Shown: positions 1-5,251 of the stretch, piece after piece | Position numbering within the stretch: position 1 is the first letter of the stretch | Layout: the number at the start of each line of letters is the position of its first letter | Source: Sphingomonadaceae bacterium | Lineage (GTDB): Bacteria > Pseudomonadota > Alphaproteobacteria > Sphingomonadales > Sphingomonadaceae | Direction: 5' to 3' | Assembly: GCA_009923795.1 (NCBI GenBank) | Contig: RFSU01000091.1 | Location: 1-9,223, forward strand | DNA length: 9,223 nt | Program-made: the position numbers and the translations under genes | Notes under the pieces: generated by a model | What the model saw: only the letters and a program-made list of their open reading frames with translations | Databases searched by the model: none | What the model was told of the DNA's origin: nothing

Positions 1-1272
1 CCCGCCACGGTTGTGACGGGAGACGCAGTCCGGTTTGAGGTGCTGGATCAATTGGACGCATGCGGCGCCTCTGCCCGATCCATTCTGATCGAGCCGGACG
101 CGCGCAATACCGCCGCAGCCGTCCTCGCTGCGACACTCTCTATTTCACAACAGGACACAAATGCCCTTATTCTGGTGCTGCCCTCAGACCATTTGATTAC
201 AGATGCACAGGCTTTTGAAGAGGCGGTCCTAAATGCGGCGACCGCGGCTTCAGCTGGCCAGATCATCACATTTGGCATTCAGCCCACGCGCCCGGAGACG
301 GGCTATGGCTATCTAGAATTGGAAAATGCGCACAGCCTGAACGAAACGGTGGCGCAACCCCTTGTTCGTTTTGTTGAAAAGCCAATGCTCGACGTCGCCC
401 AAGACATGCTTGAGAGCGGGCGATATCTTTGGAATGCGGGGATATTTCTCTTCTCGGCAGCAGTCATGGTCGACGCCTTTCGCAAACACGCGCCAGATTG
501 CCTGTCCGGGGTCACGCAGTCGGTCGAGCAGGCCTACGCAGACCTTGGCTTCCAAAGGCTTGCGCCAAAGCCATGGGCCCCACTCCTCAATGTCTCGATT
601 GACCATGCCATTATGGAAAAGGCGGACAATCTGTGTGTCATGCCCTATTCCAAGGGCTGGACGGACCTCGGCGATTGGAAAAGCATTTGGGAAAACAGCG
701 AAAAAGACGCGAACGGGAATGCCTGCTCTGGCCCCAGCCTGGCTTTGGGCTGCGCAAACAGCCTGCTGCGATCTGAAGCGGAGACGATCCAGCTGGTCGG
801 CATCGGGTTGGAAGATATGATCGTCGTCGCCACCCGTGACGCCGTTGTTGTCGCCCCTAAATCGCAAAGTCAGCGGGTGGGAGAAGCCGTCAACATCTTG
901 AAGGCGGAGCATGCCCCACAAGCGGAAAAAAGCCCGCGTGAACTGCGCCCTTGGGGATGGTTTGAAAGCTTGGCTATGGGGAATGGATTTCAGGTGAAGC
1001 GCATCCGCATCAAGCCGGGCCACGCACTCTCCCTCCAGAGCCACAATAATCGCGCGGAACATTGGATTGTCGTGATGGGCACCGCCAAGGTTACTATTAA
1101 CGAGGACACCCGGATCGTCTCTGAAAACGAGTCAATCTATGTCCCCCAGGGCGCGATCCACCGGCTGGAGAACCCCGGCCGCGAGCCTGTTGAGATTATC
1201 GAAGTCCAGACCGGAAGCTATCTGGGGGAAGATGACATTCAACGCTATGCGGACAACTACGCCCGCACATAG
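1..1272 (+). CDS. manC: Mannose-1-phosphate guanylyltransferase / mannose-6-phosphate isomerase, 5'-truncated
   Basis: Bifunctional cytoplasmic enzyme of the XanB/AlgA/CpsB family. It isomerises fructose-6-phosphate to mannose-6-phosphate and makes GDP-mannose from mannose-1-phosphate and GTP for surface polysaccharide. The frame is open from base 1 (423 codons visible, against about 470-480 for the family). The missing part is the N-terminus with the GGxGTRLWP nucleotide-binding signature. The GTG at 13 is internal, because the preceding codons continue the family's PxxVV...RF..xQL segment. Visible motifs: EPxxRNTAAA near base 90, LPSDH near 178, FVEKP at 370-384, WNAGIF near 430, GWTDLGDW at 655-678. 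The C-terminal cupin isomerase domain begins at RPWGWFES (about 946) and ends with SYLGEDDI..RY.D.Y.R. Oddity: the usual HxHRAEHW metal motif reads HNNRAEHW, with Asn (codon 1048-1050) for the second His. Function is confident; the state of the isomerase site is uncertain. Confidence 0.95.
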   Translation, partial: PATVVTGDAVRFEVLDQLDACGASARSILIEPDARNTAAAVLAATLSISQQDTNALILVLPSDHLITDAQAFEEAVLNAATAASAGQIITFGIQPTRPETGYGYLELENAHSLNETVAQPLVRFVEKPMLDVAQDMLESGRYLWNAGIFLFSAAVMVDAFRKHAPDCLSGVTQSVEQAYADLGFQRLAPKPWAPLLNVSIDHAIMEKADNLCVMPYSKGWTDLGDWKSIWENSEKDANGNACSGPSLALGCANSLLRSEAETIQLVGIGLEDMIVVATRDAVVVAPKSQSQRVGEAVNILKAEHAPQAEKSPRELRPWGWFESLAMGNGFQVKRIRIKPGHALSLQSHNNRAEHWIVVMGTAKVTINEDTRIVSENESIYVPQGAIHRLENPGREPVEIIEVQTGSYLGEDDIQRYADNYART

Positions 1273-1322
1273 GGCAAAGCGCGACTTAGAATATCATTCT
1301 ACTTGTCAGAAGCATCACGGCA

Positions 1323-1344
1323 CGGGGCGAGCGAGGCTCCCCCG
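1323..1344. terminator. GC-rich hairpin between convergent genes
   Basis: The arms CGGGG(C)GAGC and GCTCCCCCG pair over 9 bp around a GAG triloop, with one bulged C at 1328. The hairpin sits 50 bases after the manC stop and 20 bases beyond the 3' end of the convergent lipoprotein gene, so it could end transcripts from either side. No T-run follows on either strand, so it is not a classical intrinsic terminator. Confidence 0.35.
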
Positions 1345-1365
1345 CACGGCCATGCCTATAGTGTG

Positions 1366-1815
1366 TCAGTTAATGCGGCTGAACACATAGGCGTATAATT
1401 CCGGCTGGGTCAGCACAACTTCCGCCTTGGCGCGGTTGAGGACGGGCACGCCCACGGGTGAGACCTGCACGAACTTGAGGTTCAAAACACTTCCCACGTC
1501 GCCAGAACCGGGCAGAACGAGCGCCACAAAGCGCAAATCGTCACTTCTCTGCGCGCCCTTGTCGCCCGTCTTCCCGCGCCGGCCGCTGATTTGACCCGTC
1601 GCGCGGTCGACAATGTCGAGGGTGTAGCCCGCCTCGCGGAAGACTGTGACTGTCTTGTCAAAAGTCAACACAACCGCCTGGCTATACGCCTTACGCTGAA
1701 ACGTGCCGTCTGGCGTAAATTGCGTGCGATCCGTCTGGATCGGACCCGGGCGGGCGCATGCGGACAATCCCATGCTGGCAGAGGCGACGAGGGCAAGAGC
1801 GAGCAGGTGGCGCAT
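1366..1815 (-). CDS. Small putative lipoprotein of unknown function
   Basis: 149-residue protein with a lipoprotein signal peptide: Met-Arg-His, a hydrophobic stretch LLALALVASASMG, then the lipobox LSAC with Cys at residue 20. It should be exported, lipidated and anchored to a membrane, probably the outer one, since the residues after Cys (Ala-Arg) are not the Asp retention signal. The mature part is short and predicted to mix helix and strand: a helix around FDKTVTVFREAGY, strands around LDIVDRATGQISG, RFVALVLPG and LNLKFVQVS, and a C-terminal helix PELYAYVFSRI. That pattern loosely resembles the small helix-grip modules of other envelope lipoproteins, but I recognise no family. The ATG at 1815 is preferred over an in-frame TTG at 1818 because TAAGGAG lies 8 bases before the ATG. 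The gene has its own likely promoter and converges on manC. Confidence 0.8.
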   Translation of the reverse strand: MRHLLALALVASASMGLSACARPGPIQTDRTQFTPDGTFQRKAYSQAVVLTFDKTVTVFREAGYTLDIVDRATGQISGRRGKTGDKGAQRSDDLRFVALVLPGSGDVGSVLNLKFVQVSPVGVPVLNRAKAEVVLTQPELYAYVFSRIN

Positions 1816-1823
1816 CAAATAAT

Positions 1824-1830
1824 CTCCTTA
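1824..1830 (-). promoter_or_regulatory. Ribosome binding site of the lipoprotein gene
   Basis: Read on the minus strand this is TAAGGAG, a near-perfect Shine-Dalgarno sequence 8 bases from the ATG at 1815 and 5 from the in-frame TTG at 1818. The spacing favours the ATG. Confidence 0.7.
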
Positions 1831-1840
1831 AATCAAGAAG

Positions 1841-1869
1841 ATGTTAAGAAGTCGCTTAGACATTGTCCA
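1841..1869 (-). promoter_or_regulatory. Putative sigma70-type promoter of the lipoprotein gene
   Basis: On the minus strand, TGGACA (1869-1864; 5 of 6 matches to TTGACA) and TAACAT (1846-1841; 4 of 6 matches to TATAAT) are separated by 17 bases. Transcription would start near 1834, leaving a leader of about 20 bases that contains the TAAGGAG site. The match is by eye only. Confidence 0.45.
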
Positions 1870-1910
1870 TGCTTACGACTGCCGCATTTAATATTTTTAC
1901 CGCGCGGCGT

Positions 1911-1973
1911 GTGAGGCAGCCCCTGGAGGTAAACTCCCGATAAGGCCTCACTTGAGGGGCCATATTCTAGCCC
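1911..1973. other. Intergenic block of overlapping inverted repeats, possible pseudoknot
   Basis: Between the 3' end of the barrel gene and the lipoprotein promoter are several short complementary segments. GTGAGGC (1911-1917) pairs with GCCTCAC (1945-1951), and GCCCCT (1919-1924) pairs with AGGGGC (1955-1960). The two pairs interleave in the order A-B-A'-B', which is a pseudoknot topology. Inside the first loop GGAG (1925-1928) can pair with CTCC (1934-1937), and GGGC (1957-1960) can alternatively pair with GCCC (1970-1973). On the minus strand this would lie at the 3' end of the barrel transcript, so a terminator or processing signal is the plain reading. No T-run accompanies it. Confidence 0.4.
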
Positions 1974-1992
1974 GACGCCATAACTGCCTGGG

Positions 1993-2805
1993 CTACAGGG
2001 TTAAGCTGATTACCGCCCCACCCTCAATGTCGGGGCTGCCCGCCGACAGGCCCTTGATGCCGTACAGAGTTAACCGCATCTTGCCAGAAACAGGCACGCT
2101 GTAGGCGCCAAATAGGCTGTGCCCGTCTTTTACTAGGGGGCTTATCGAGCCACTATAGTCGTAAGATGCGATTATGGCACTTGTGCCTCTAATCCAGGCC
2201 GCTCCGATTGACGTGTTAACCGTGTTTCGAAGTTCGAGACCCTCTGGCTTTCCCAAGACCTGGTATTCGACGCTCACAAATGGCGCGAACGGAACAGATA
2301 TATAGGTGACTTCAACTTTCCCTGAAAAATCTGTCTTCCCCGTCGACAGGCCCTTCGATTTTTGGCCCATCGGAACCTTAATCCGGGACGAGGCCTGTAT
2401 AGACCAATTGTCGCTTTTTATCGGAATTTCCCAGGTGGTGCCGAGAGATAAATCACCAATTCCCGAGCGGGTCGATCGAACTAAGCCCACCCCAGGCAGA
2501 GGCCTACCGTCAGCGCCGACAACCACATTTGGGCCGGATATCTGCACGCGCGATATGCTCGCCGACAGGGTGAGGCTTTTGCTGACGGGCAATCTTGCGC
2601 TAACGGGCAATATTAGGGTGCCGGTCGCATCCGTGTCGCCATATCGGCCAGTTGAGGCATCAAAGCCTACAGATAGCGTCGGCTTCGTGAGAGCCGGCAG
2701 GGGCGAAGTTAATACAACGCCCTCTACATCTTTAGTTTGAGCTCTCAGGCTTGCCGGCACGGTTACGAAGCCTGAGCACACTAGGGCTATGAACAGGCTC
2801 CGCAC
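1993..2805 (-). CDS. Outer-membrane beta-barrel protein, putative transporter
   Basis: About 270 residues from the proposed GTG start. The N-terminus is a clear Sec signal peptide: MRSLF, a hydrophobic core to about residue 18, and a likely cut after ASLRA (residue 22). The rest alternates polar and apolar residues as in barrel strands: SVGFDASTGRYG, GTLILPVSARLP, SLTLSASISRVQISGP, and a final AVISLTL. The layout (SxGYG-like first strand, GPNVVVG loop, SGIGDLSLG, KVPMGQ.S.GLSTGKTD, YGIKGLSAGSPD) matches what I recall of the barrel proteins labelled 'transporter' in sphingomonads and xanthomonads, related to the MetA phenol-degradation porin group. Substrate unknown. No ATG exists near the start: GTG 2805 fits the signal peptide best, TTG 2811 is an alternative, and TTG 2862 would overlap the upstream gene by 35 bases. 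No strong Shine-Dalgarno is visible, so translation may be coupled to the gene 22 bases upstream. Confidence 0.8.
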   Translation of the reverse strand: MRSLFIALVCSGFVTVPASLRAQTKDVEGVVLTSPLPALTKPTLSVGFDASTGRYGDTDATGTLILPVSARLPVSKSLTLSASISRVQISGPNVVVGADGRPLPGVGLVRSTRSGIGDLSLGTTWEIPIKSDNWSIQASSRIKVPMGQKSKGLSTGKTDFSGKVEVTYISVPFAPFVSVEYQVLGKPEGLELRNTVNTSIGAAWIRGTSAIIASYDYSGSISPLVKDGHSLFGAYSVPVSGKMRLTLYGIKGLSAGSPDIEGGAVISLTL

Positions 2806-2827
2806 CGGCAAAATCGGCTGTGTTAAA

Positions 2828-3163
2828 TTAGTTGCCGGCTGGCTTTTTGGCGGCAGCCGCAAGTGATTTCAAGAATGCGAGCGTCGCCTTTGTCTGTGCG
2901 GCCTCGTAGTAGGCGGCCGCAATTTCTGGCTTGCCAGCGTTCGCATCTGCCCGGACGGCTTGGACGTCTGCCTTAACGGTGCCGACTGCGGTCTTGAGGG
3001 CATCCACTGCGTCTTTCGAACCCTTAGTCTGGACGACCTGTACGGCTGCAGCCCTCACCGCCGCCACATTAGCGCGCGCTGCGGCCGCGGCTGAATTCTG
3101 TGCCTGAGCCGGAAATGAAATCATCGCCGCCGCGGCGCAAATCAGTGTCGCTGTCGTCTTCAT
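2828..3163 (-). CDS. Small secreted alanine-rich helical protein, unknown function
   Basis: 111 residues. Residues 1-21 form a Sec signal peptide (MKTT, hydrophobic LICAAAAMI, cut after PAQA, before QN). The mature protein of about 90 residues is very rich in Ala, Val and Lys, has no Cys or Trp, and should be almost entirely helical (AAAAARANVAAVRAAAV, KDAVDALKTAVGTVKADV, PEIAAAYYEAAQ, LAFLKSLAAAAKK). It is probably periplasmic or secreted. The ATG at 3163 is chosen over a TTG at 3181 because GAGGA lies 8 bases before it and the signal peptide begins there. It is followed after 22 bases by the barrel gene on the same strand, so the two are probably co-transcribed and may work together. No family recognised; a real gene is likely because of the signal peptide and ribosome site. 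Confidence 0.7.
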   Translation of the reverse strand: MKTTATLICAAAAMISFPAQAQNSAAAAARANVAAVRAAAVQVVQTKGSKDAVDALKTAVGTVKADVQAVRADANAGKPEIAAAYYEAAQTKATLAFLKSLAAAAKKPAGN

Positions 3164-3195
3164 CGTAATTTTCCTCGCCAATTTAATTGGATCCG

Positions 3196-3223
3196 AATCT
3201 AATTAGGCTTTGCATAATTGCAA
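3196..3223 (-). promoter_or_regulatory. Putative promoter with overlapping palindrome before the secreted-protein gene
   Basis: On the minus strand TTGCAA (3223-3218) and TAGATT (3201-3196) are spaced by 16 bases, each matching 4 of 6 consensus bases. The -35 overlaps a perfect inverted repeat, TTGCA-TAAT-TGCAA (3210-3223), that could be an operator. The surrounding stretch 3181-3260 is strikingly AT-rich compared with the rest of the window. Placement is by eye. Confidence 0.3.
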
Positions 3224-3677
3224 TAAAATATTTTTAATAGAAATTTGTCTTATGACACGTTCAGAGATTGCGTTTAAATTTCGGCGCAGATTAGGCTCTA
3301 GTAACCAACGCGGTTCGACAGGCGCAGTCAGACGCCACGGCCCATATCCGCCTCACCAAACTATTGCGTGTGCAAAATCCATGCGCGGTTAAGAGTTGCC
3401 TCAATCGGCATAAATTGGAAGGATCTTGCTGTAACAAAGTCGCAGGCGGACTGCGACATCGGCAAGTCAGGCGGAGAAAATCTGATGCCCTGATCGCCGT
3501 TGCCGGGGGCAAACACCCGATAACACCTGCACTGATGCGCATGCAGACGTCGCACGATCTGGCAAAGGCACGCGCACGCTCTGAAGACATTATTGTTGAC
3601 GAAATCCTGTCCGCCGCCTGAGTACGCCAACTCGGCGCAAGCACGCCAGCCCCACACGACGCCGAGATTAGAGCCTA
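3224..3677. other. Long stretch without a convincing gene
   Basis: About 450 bases between the secreted-protein promoter and the toxin-antitoxin promoter. The first 60 bases are AT-rich and the remainder has normal GC. One plus-strand frame is open from about 3296 to a TGA at 3619-3621. It has no Shine-Dalgarno and an atypical Cys/His/Arg-rich composition. Its last 25 residues (HDLAKARARSEDIIVDEILSAA) faintly recall the YARAREARADxxxDEIL segment of phage terminase small subunits, which would make it a decayed phage remnant. That resemblance is too weak to annotate a gene. An 8-base direct repeat, ATTAGGCT, occurs at 3202-3209 and 3289-3296. No tRNA, CRISPR or clear insertion-sequence ends are seen. 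Confidence 0.4.
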
Positions 3678-3704
3678 TTGCATTTTGAGGCAGGCGCCTA
3701 TAGT
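3678..3704 (+). promoter_or_regulatory. Putative promoter of the toxin-antitoxin operon
   Basis: TTGCAT (3678-3683) and TATAGT (3699-3704; 5 of 6 matches to TATAAT) are separated by 15 bases, a short but usable spacing. Transcription would begin near 3711, inside the inverted repeats that precede the antitoxin start. Confidence 0.4.
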
Positions 3705-3707
3705 ACG

Positions 3708-3736
3708 AATAACAGCATTATTGGGAGTACTGTTAT
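3708..3736. promoter_or_regulatory. Inverted repeats at the toxin-antitoxin start, candidate autoregulatory operator
   Basis: Two nested inverted repeats lie here. AATAA-CAGCA-TTATT spans 3708-3722. ATAACAG (3709-3715) is repeated inverted as CTGTTAT (3730-3736), running into the antitoxin ATG. They overlap the expected transcription start. Type II antitoxins usually bind such palindromes to repress their own operon, so this is the natural candidate operator. The Shine-Dalgarno GGAG (3724-3727) lies between the arms, so the same repeat in mRNA could also affect translation. Confidence 0.45.
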
Positions 3737-3995
3737 GGGTGCGATTGCGGCCAATGACCTTAAAGTTCACGGTGTTAAGGCCATAGAGGGCGCCCTAGCC
3801 CAGCAGCCAGAGGCGACAATCTCGGTGCGGGGAAAGGTAAAGTACGTCGTCGTAGACGCCGAACACTACAACCACCTGCGGGAGTGCGAACTCGAGGCGG
3901 CCCTTGCCGAAAGCCGCGCAGACATCGCGGCTGGCCGCTTCGTAAGGGAGGACGCCGGGCAGCATATCCGGCGGCTAAAGCAAAAGCTCGGCTGA
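3735..3995 (+). CDS. Type II antitoxin, Phd/YefM-like
   Basis: 86-residue protein with the Phd/YefM layout: an N-terminal DNA-binding part (MGAIAANDLKVHGVKAIEGAL, then the strand pair ATISVRGKVKYVVVDAEHY, residues 28-45) and a charged helical C-terminus (residues 46-86, ending GRFVREDAGQHIRRLKQKL) of the kind that wraps and neutralises a RelE/ParE-type toxin. The ATG at 3735 is chosen because GGAG lies 7 bases upstream. An in-frame TTG at 3678 would add residues absent from the family and would start inside the promoter. The toxin gene begins 3 bases after the TGA, so the two are translationally coupled. The protein is expected to repress its own promoter through the inverted repeats at 3708-3736. 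Confidence 0.85.
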   Translation: MGAIAANDLKVHGVKAIEGALAQQPEATISVRGKVKYVVVDAEHYNHLRECELEAALAESRADIAAGRFVREDAGQHIRRLKQKLG

Positions 3996-3998
3996 GCC

Positions 3999-4277
3999 AT
4001 GGCCTGGCTAATTATCAGCACGGCGCAGTATGAGCGCCGGGCAGTCAAGTTCTTCAAGCGAAACCCGCAACTCCTCAGCCAGTACGAAAAGACACTACAG
4101 CTATTGGAGGCCAATCCTCACCACCCCTCCCTGCGCCTCCACGCGCTGCGCGGCAAACTTGTCGGCCTCCACTCAATCTCAATCAACATGAGCCACCGGA
4201 TTACACTTGAATTGCTGGTCACCGATGGAGAAATTCACCTAATCAACATCGGCACCCACGGCGAAGTTTACCGCTAA
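3999..4277 (+). CDS. Type II toxin, RelE/ParE superfamily
   Basis: 92 residues, normal for the family. Helices at residues 9-38 (QYERRAVKFFKRNPQLLSQYEKTLQLLEANP) are followed by the signature HPSLRLHALRGKLVGLHSISIN (42-63), the strand SHRITLELLV (65-74) and the C-terminal IHLINIGTHGEVYR. This is the subgroup often annotated as RelE/StbE or plasmid-stabilisation protein, in which most members are ribosome-dependent mRNA interferases. Candidate active residues are Arg67, His87 and Tyr91, by analogy only. The usual IGTHDEVY reads IGTHGEVY, a Gly for Asp change that may be neutral. There is no clear Shine-Dalgarno; the start 3 bases after the antitoxin stop implies coupling. The frame is intact, so the module may be active. 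A gyrase-poisoning ParE role cannot be excluded. Confidence 0.85.
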   Translation: MAWLIISTAQYERRAVKFFKRNPQLLSQYEKTLQLLEANPHHPSLRLHALRGKLVGLHSISINMSHRITLELLVTDGEIHLINIGTHGEVYR

Positions 4278-4284
4278 GTTGTCC

Positions 4285-4298
4285 GGGCCCCTAGGCCC
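4285..4298. terminator. Short GC hairpin just after the toxin gene
   Basis: GGGCC-CCTA-GGCCC forms a perfect 5-bp stem with a 4-base loop 8 bases after the toxin stop codon. There is no T-run, so it is at best a weak terminator or an mRNA-stabilising hairpin. Confidence 0.3.
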
Positions 4299-4413
4299 AA
4301 ATCATGCCGAACAACCCCAACCGGCGTCGCCCTTGCCAAAACGCCTCACACTGCACCAAAAAAGTGGAGCCTGGCCAGGCGGCATGTCCGATGGGTGATG
4401 TCCGTCACAGGCT

Positions 4414-4560
4414 GGACGGCGCTATGCAATTGATGAGAGCAAGGCACGCACCCAGCTCAACTATGCACCAAAGCGCACCTTCCAAAATGGCTTGGCCGAC
4501 ACGCTTTCATGGTATTTGGCGCATGAGAATTGGTGGTGGCCCCTATGGAAAGGCTCCTAA
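4414..4560 (+). pseudogene. rmlB: C-terminal remnant of dTDP-glucose 4,6-dehydratase
   Basis: A plus-strand frame with no start codon reads RRYAIDESKARTQL, then NYAPKRTFQNGLADTL and SWYLAHENWWWPLWKG, ending in TAA at 4558-4560. This is the C-terminus of RmlB/RfbB dehydratases (RPGHDRRYAID.SK...LG..P...F..GL..T..WYL....WW), which form dTDP-4-keto-6-deoxyglucose for rhamnose and other deoxysugars. About 48 of some 350 residues survive. Upstream of 4417 the expected RPGHD is lost; adding one C at about 4417 would restore the Asp and shift to the frame reading DVRHRLD, which suggests a frameshift. The bases 4299-4413 show no further recognisable rmlB sequence. The Rossmann domain and YxxxK active site are absent, so the remnant cannot be functional. 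It points the same way as manC, consistent with a former polysaccharide cluster. Confidence 0.85.
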
Positions 4561-4577
4561 AAGGGCACCCCCTTTTT
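4559..4577. terminator. Terminator-like hairpin after the rmlB remnant
   Basis: AAAAGGG (4559-4565), loop CACC, and CCCTTTT (4570-4576) form a hairpin followed by one more T. The first arm begins within the remnant's TAA stop, so it was probably the original end of the polysaccharide operon. Read from the other strand it also ends in TTTT and lies immediately past the flavin-reductase gene, so it may work in both directions. The stem holds only three G-C pairs. Confidence 0.4.
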
Positions 4578-4581
4578 CAGA

Positions 4582-5088
4582 TCACTCAGCGCTCAAACCC
4601 CGGAAACTGCCATTGCAGTAGAGCAGTTCCGAAAGCCCCGGCCGATTATCGACATGCCGCACTGTGCCAGCAAAAATCCGGTGCGTGCCAAAATCCATCC
4701 CACTGGCAATGTCGCAGGATATGCTGCTGAGGCTGGTCTTGAGCGCAGGCATCCCGTCCAGATCATACCAATCCCCGCCCGCAAAGCGATCGGCGCGCCC
4801 TGCAGGGCTGCCAAAGGCGGTGGCGACGCCCGCATCCGCGCTGCTCAGAATGTTGAGCACAAACCGCTGTGATGTTTCCAACGTCCGCATGATCGAGGCT
4901 GAACGATTAACGCAAATCAGGACCGACATGGGATCAAAGCTTAAGGAACAGGCAGCGGTTGCGGTCATGCCGACATCCCCTTCGTCTCCGCGGCTGGTGA
5001 TGAGGTAGACGGCCGAGGCAACACTGCGCATGGCTTGTCGGAAATGATCCGTAAGAGCGGGATCTGTCTGATGATGATCGCTGGTCAT
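4582..5088 (-). CDS. Flavin reductase, short-chain (HpaC/StyB-like)
   Basis: 168 residues, the full length of the flavin-reductase-like, FMN-binding split-barrel family. Such enzymes use NAD(P)H to reduce FMN or FAD and pass the free reduced flavin to a partner monooxygenase. Visible marks: helix FRQAMRSVASAVYLITS (16-32), the flavin-site segment GMTATAACSLSFDPMSVLICVNRSAS (40-65), FVLNILSSADAGVATAFG (76-93), a DRF...W motif (99-107), and the C-terminal GTHRIFAGTVRHVD and LLYCNGSFRGL. The GTH...G.V pattern is typical of the family. No monooxygenase is encoded nearby, so the partner is unknown. The ATG at 5088 is used; the ribosome site before it is weak. The gene diverges from yghU across 163 bases, which could hold shared control sites. 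Substrate preference cannot be read from sequence. Confidence 0.88.
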   Translation of the reverse strand: MTSDHHQTDPALTDHFRQAMRSVASAVYLITSRGDEGDVGMTATAACSLSFDPMSVLICVNRSASIMRTLETSQRFVLNILSSADAGVATAFGSPAGRADRFAGGDWYDLDGMPALKTSLSSISCDIASGMDFGTHRIFAGTVRHVDNRPGLSELLYCNGSFRGLSAE

Positions 5089-5210
5089 TTTGACCCGCTA
5101 CCAGCGAAGCGCGCTCGGGTCGAGAGGCGCACATCCCCTCTTTTGGTCAGCATTTGGCGATTTAAGGCTTGGCGCTGCTCACAGGCTAATGGCATAGAAG
5201 CCCAATCGAT

Positions 5211-5225
5211 CCGGACTTTATCCGG
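5211..5225. promoter_or_regulatory. Inverted repeat in the divergent flavin reductase / yghU spacer
   Basis: CCGGA-CTTTA-TCCGG is a perfect 5-bp inverted repeat 27 bases before the yghU start codon. It could be an operator or a leader hairpin. Promoter boxes in this 163-base spacer are not convincing on either strand. Confidence 0.25.
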
Positions 5226-5251
5226 GCAAGGTGCATTAGAGGATAACAGAT

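Noticed and set aside
13..15. GTG as the start of manC
   Set aside because: The frame is open to base 1, the preceding residues continue the family alignment, and the essential N-terminal signature would otherwise be missing.
313..1062. Minus-strand open frame of 249 codons
   Set aside because: It lies opposite manC and its translation looks like a complement-strand artefact.
1591..1914. Plus-strand open frame of 107 codons
   Set aside because: It is antisense to the lipoprotein gene, whose signal peptide and ribosome site are convincing.
3308..3340. GGTTCGA resembling a tRNA T-loop, possible tRNA or attachment site
   Set aside because: The flanking bases do not form a T-stem, and no acceptor or anticodon arm can be built.
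3291..3657. Two minus-strand open frames (98 and 117 codons)
   Set aside because: No ribosome site, Cys-rich unnatural composition and no recognisable motif; probably random open frames in the non-coding stretch.
4304..4621. Plus-strand open frame of 105 codons starting ATG
   Set aside because: It overlaps the rmlB remnant in another frame and runs into the flavin-reductase gene; the rmlB reading has clear family similarity and this one has none. It also lacks a ribosome site.
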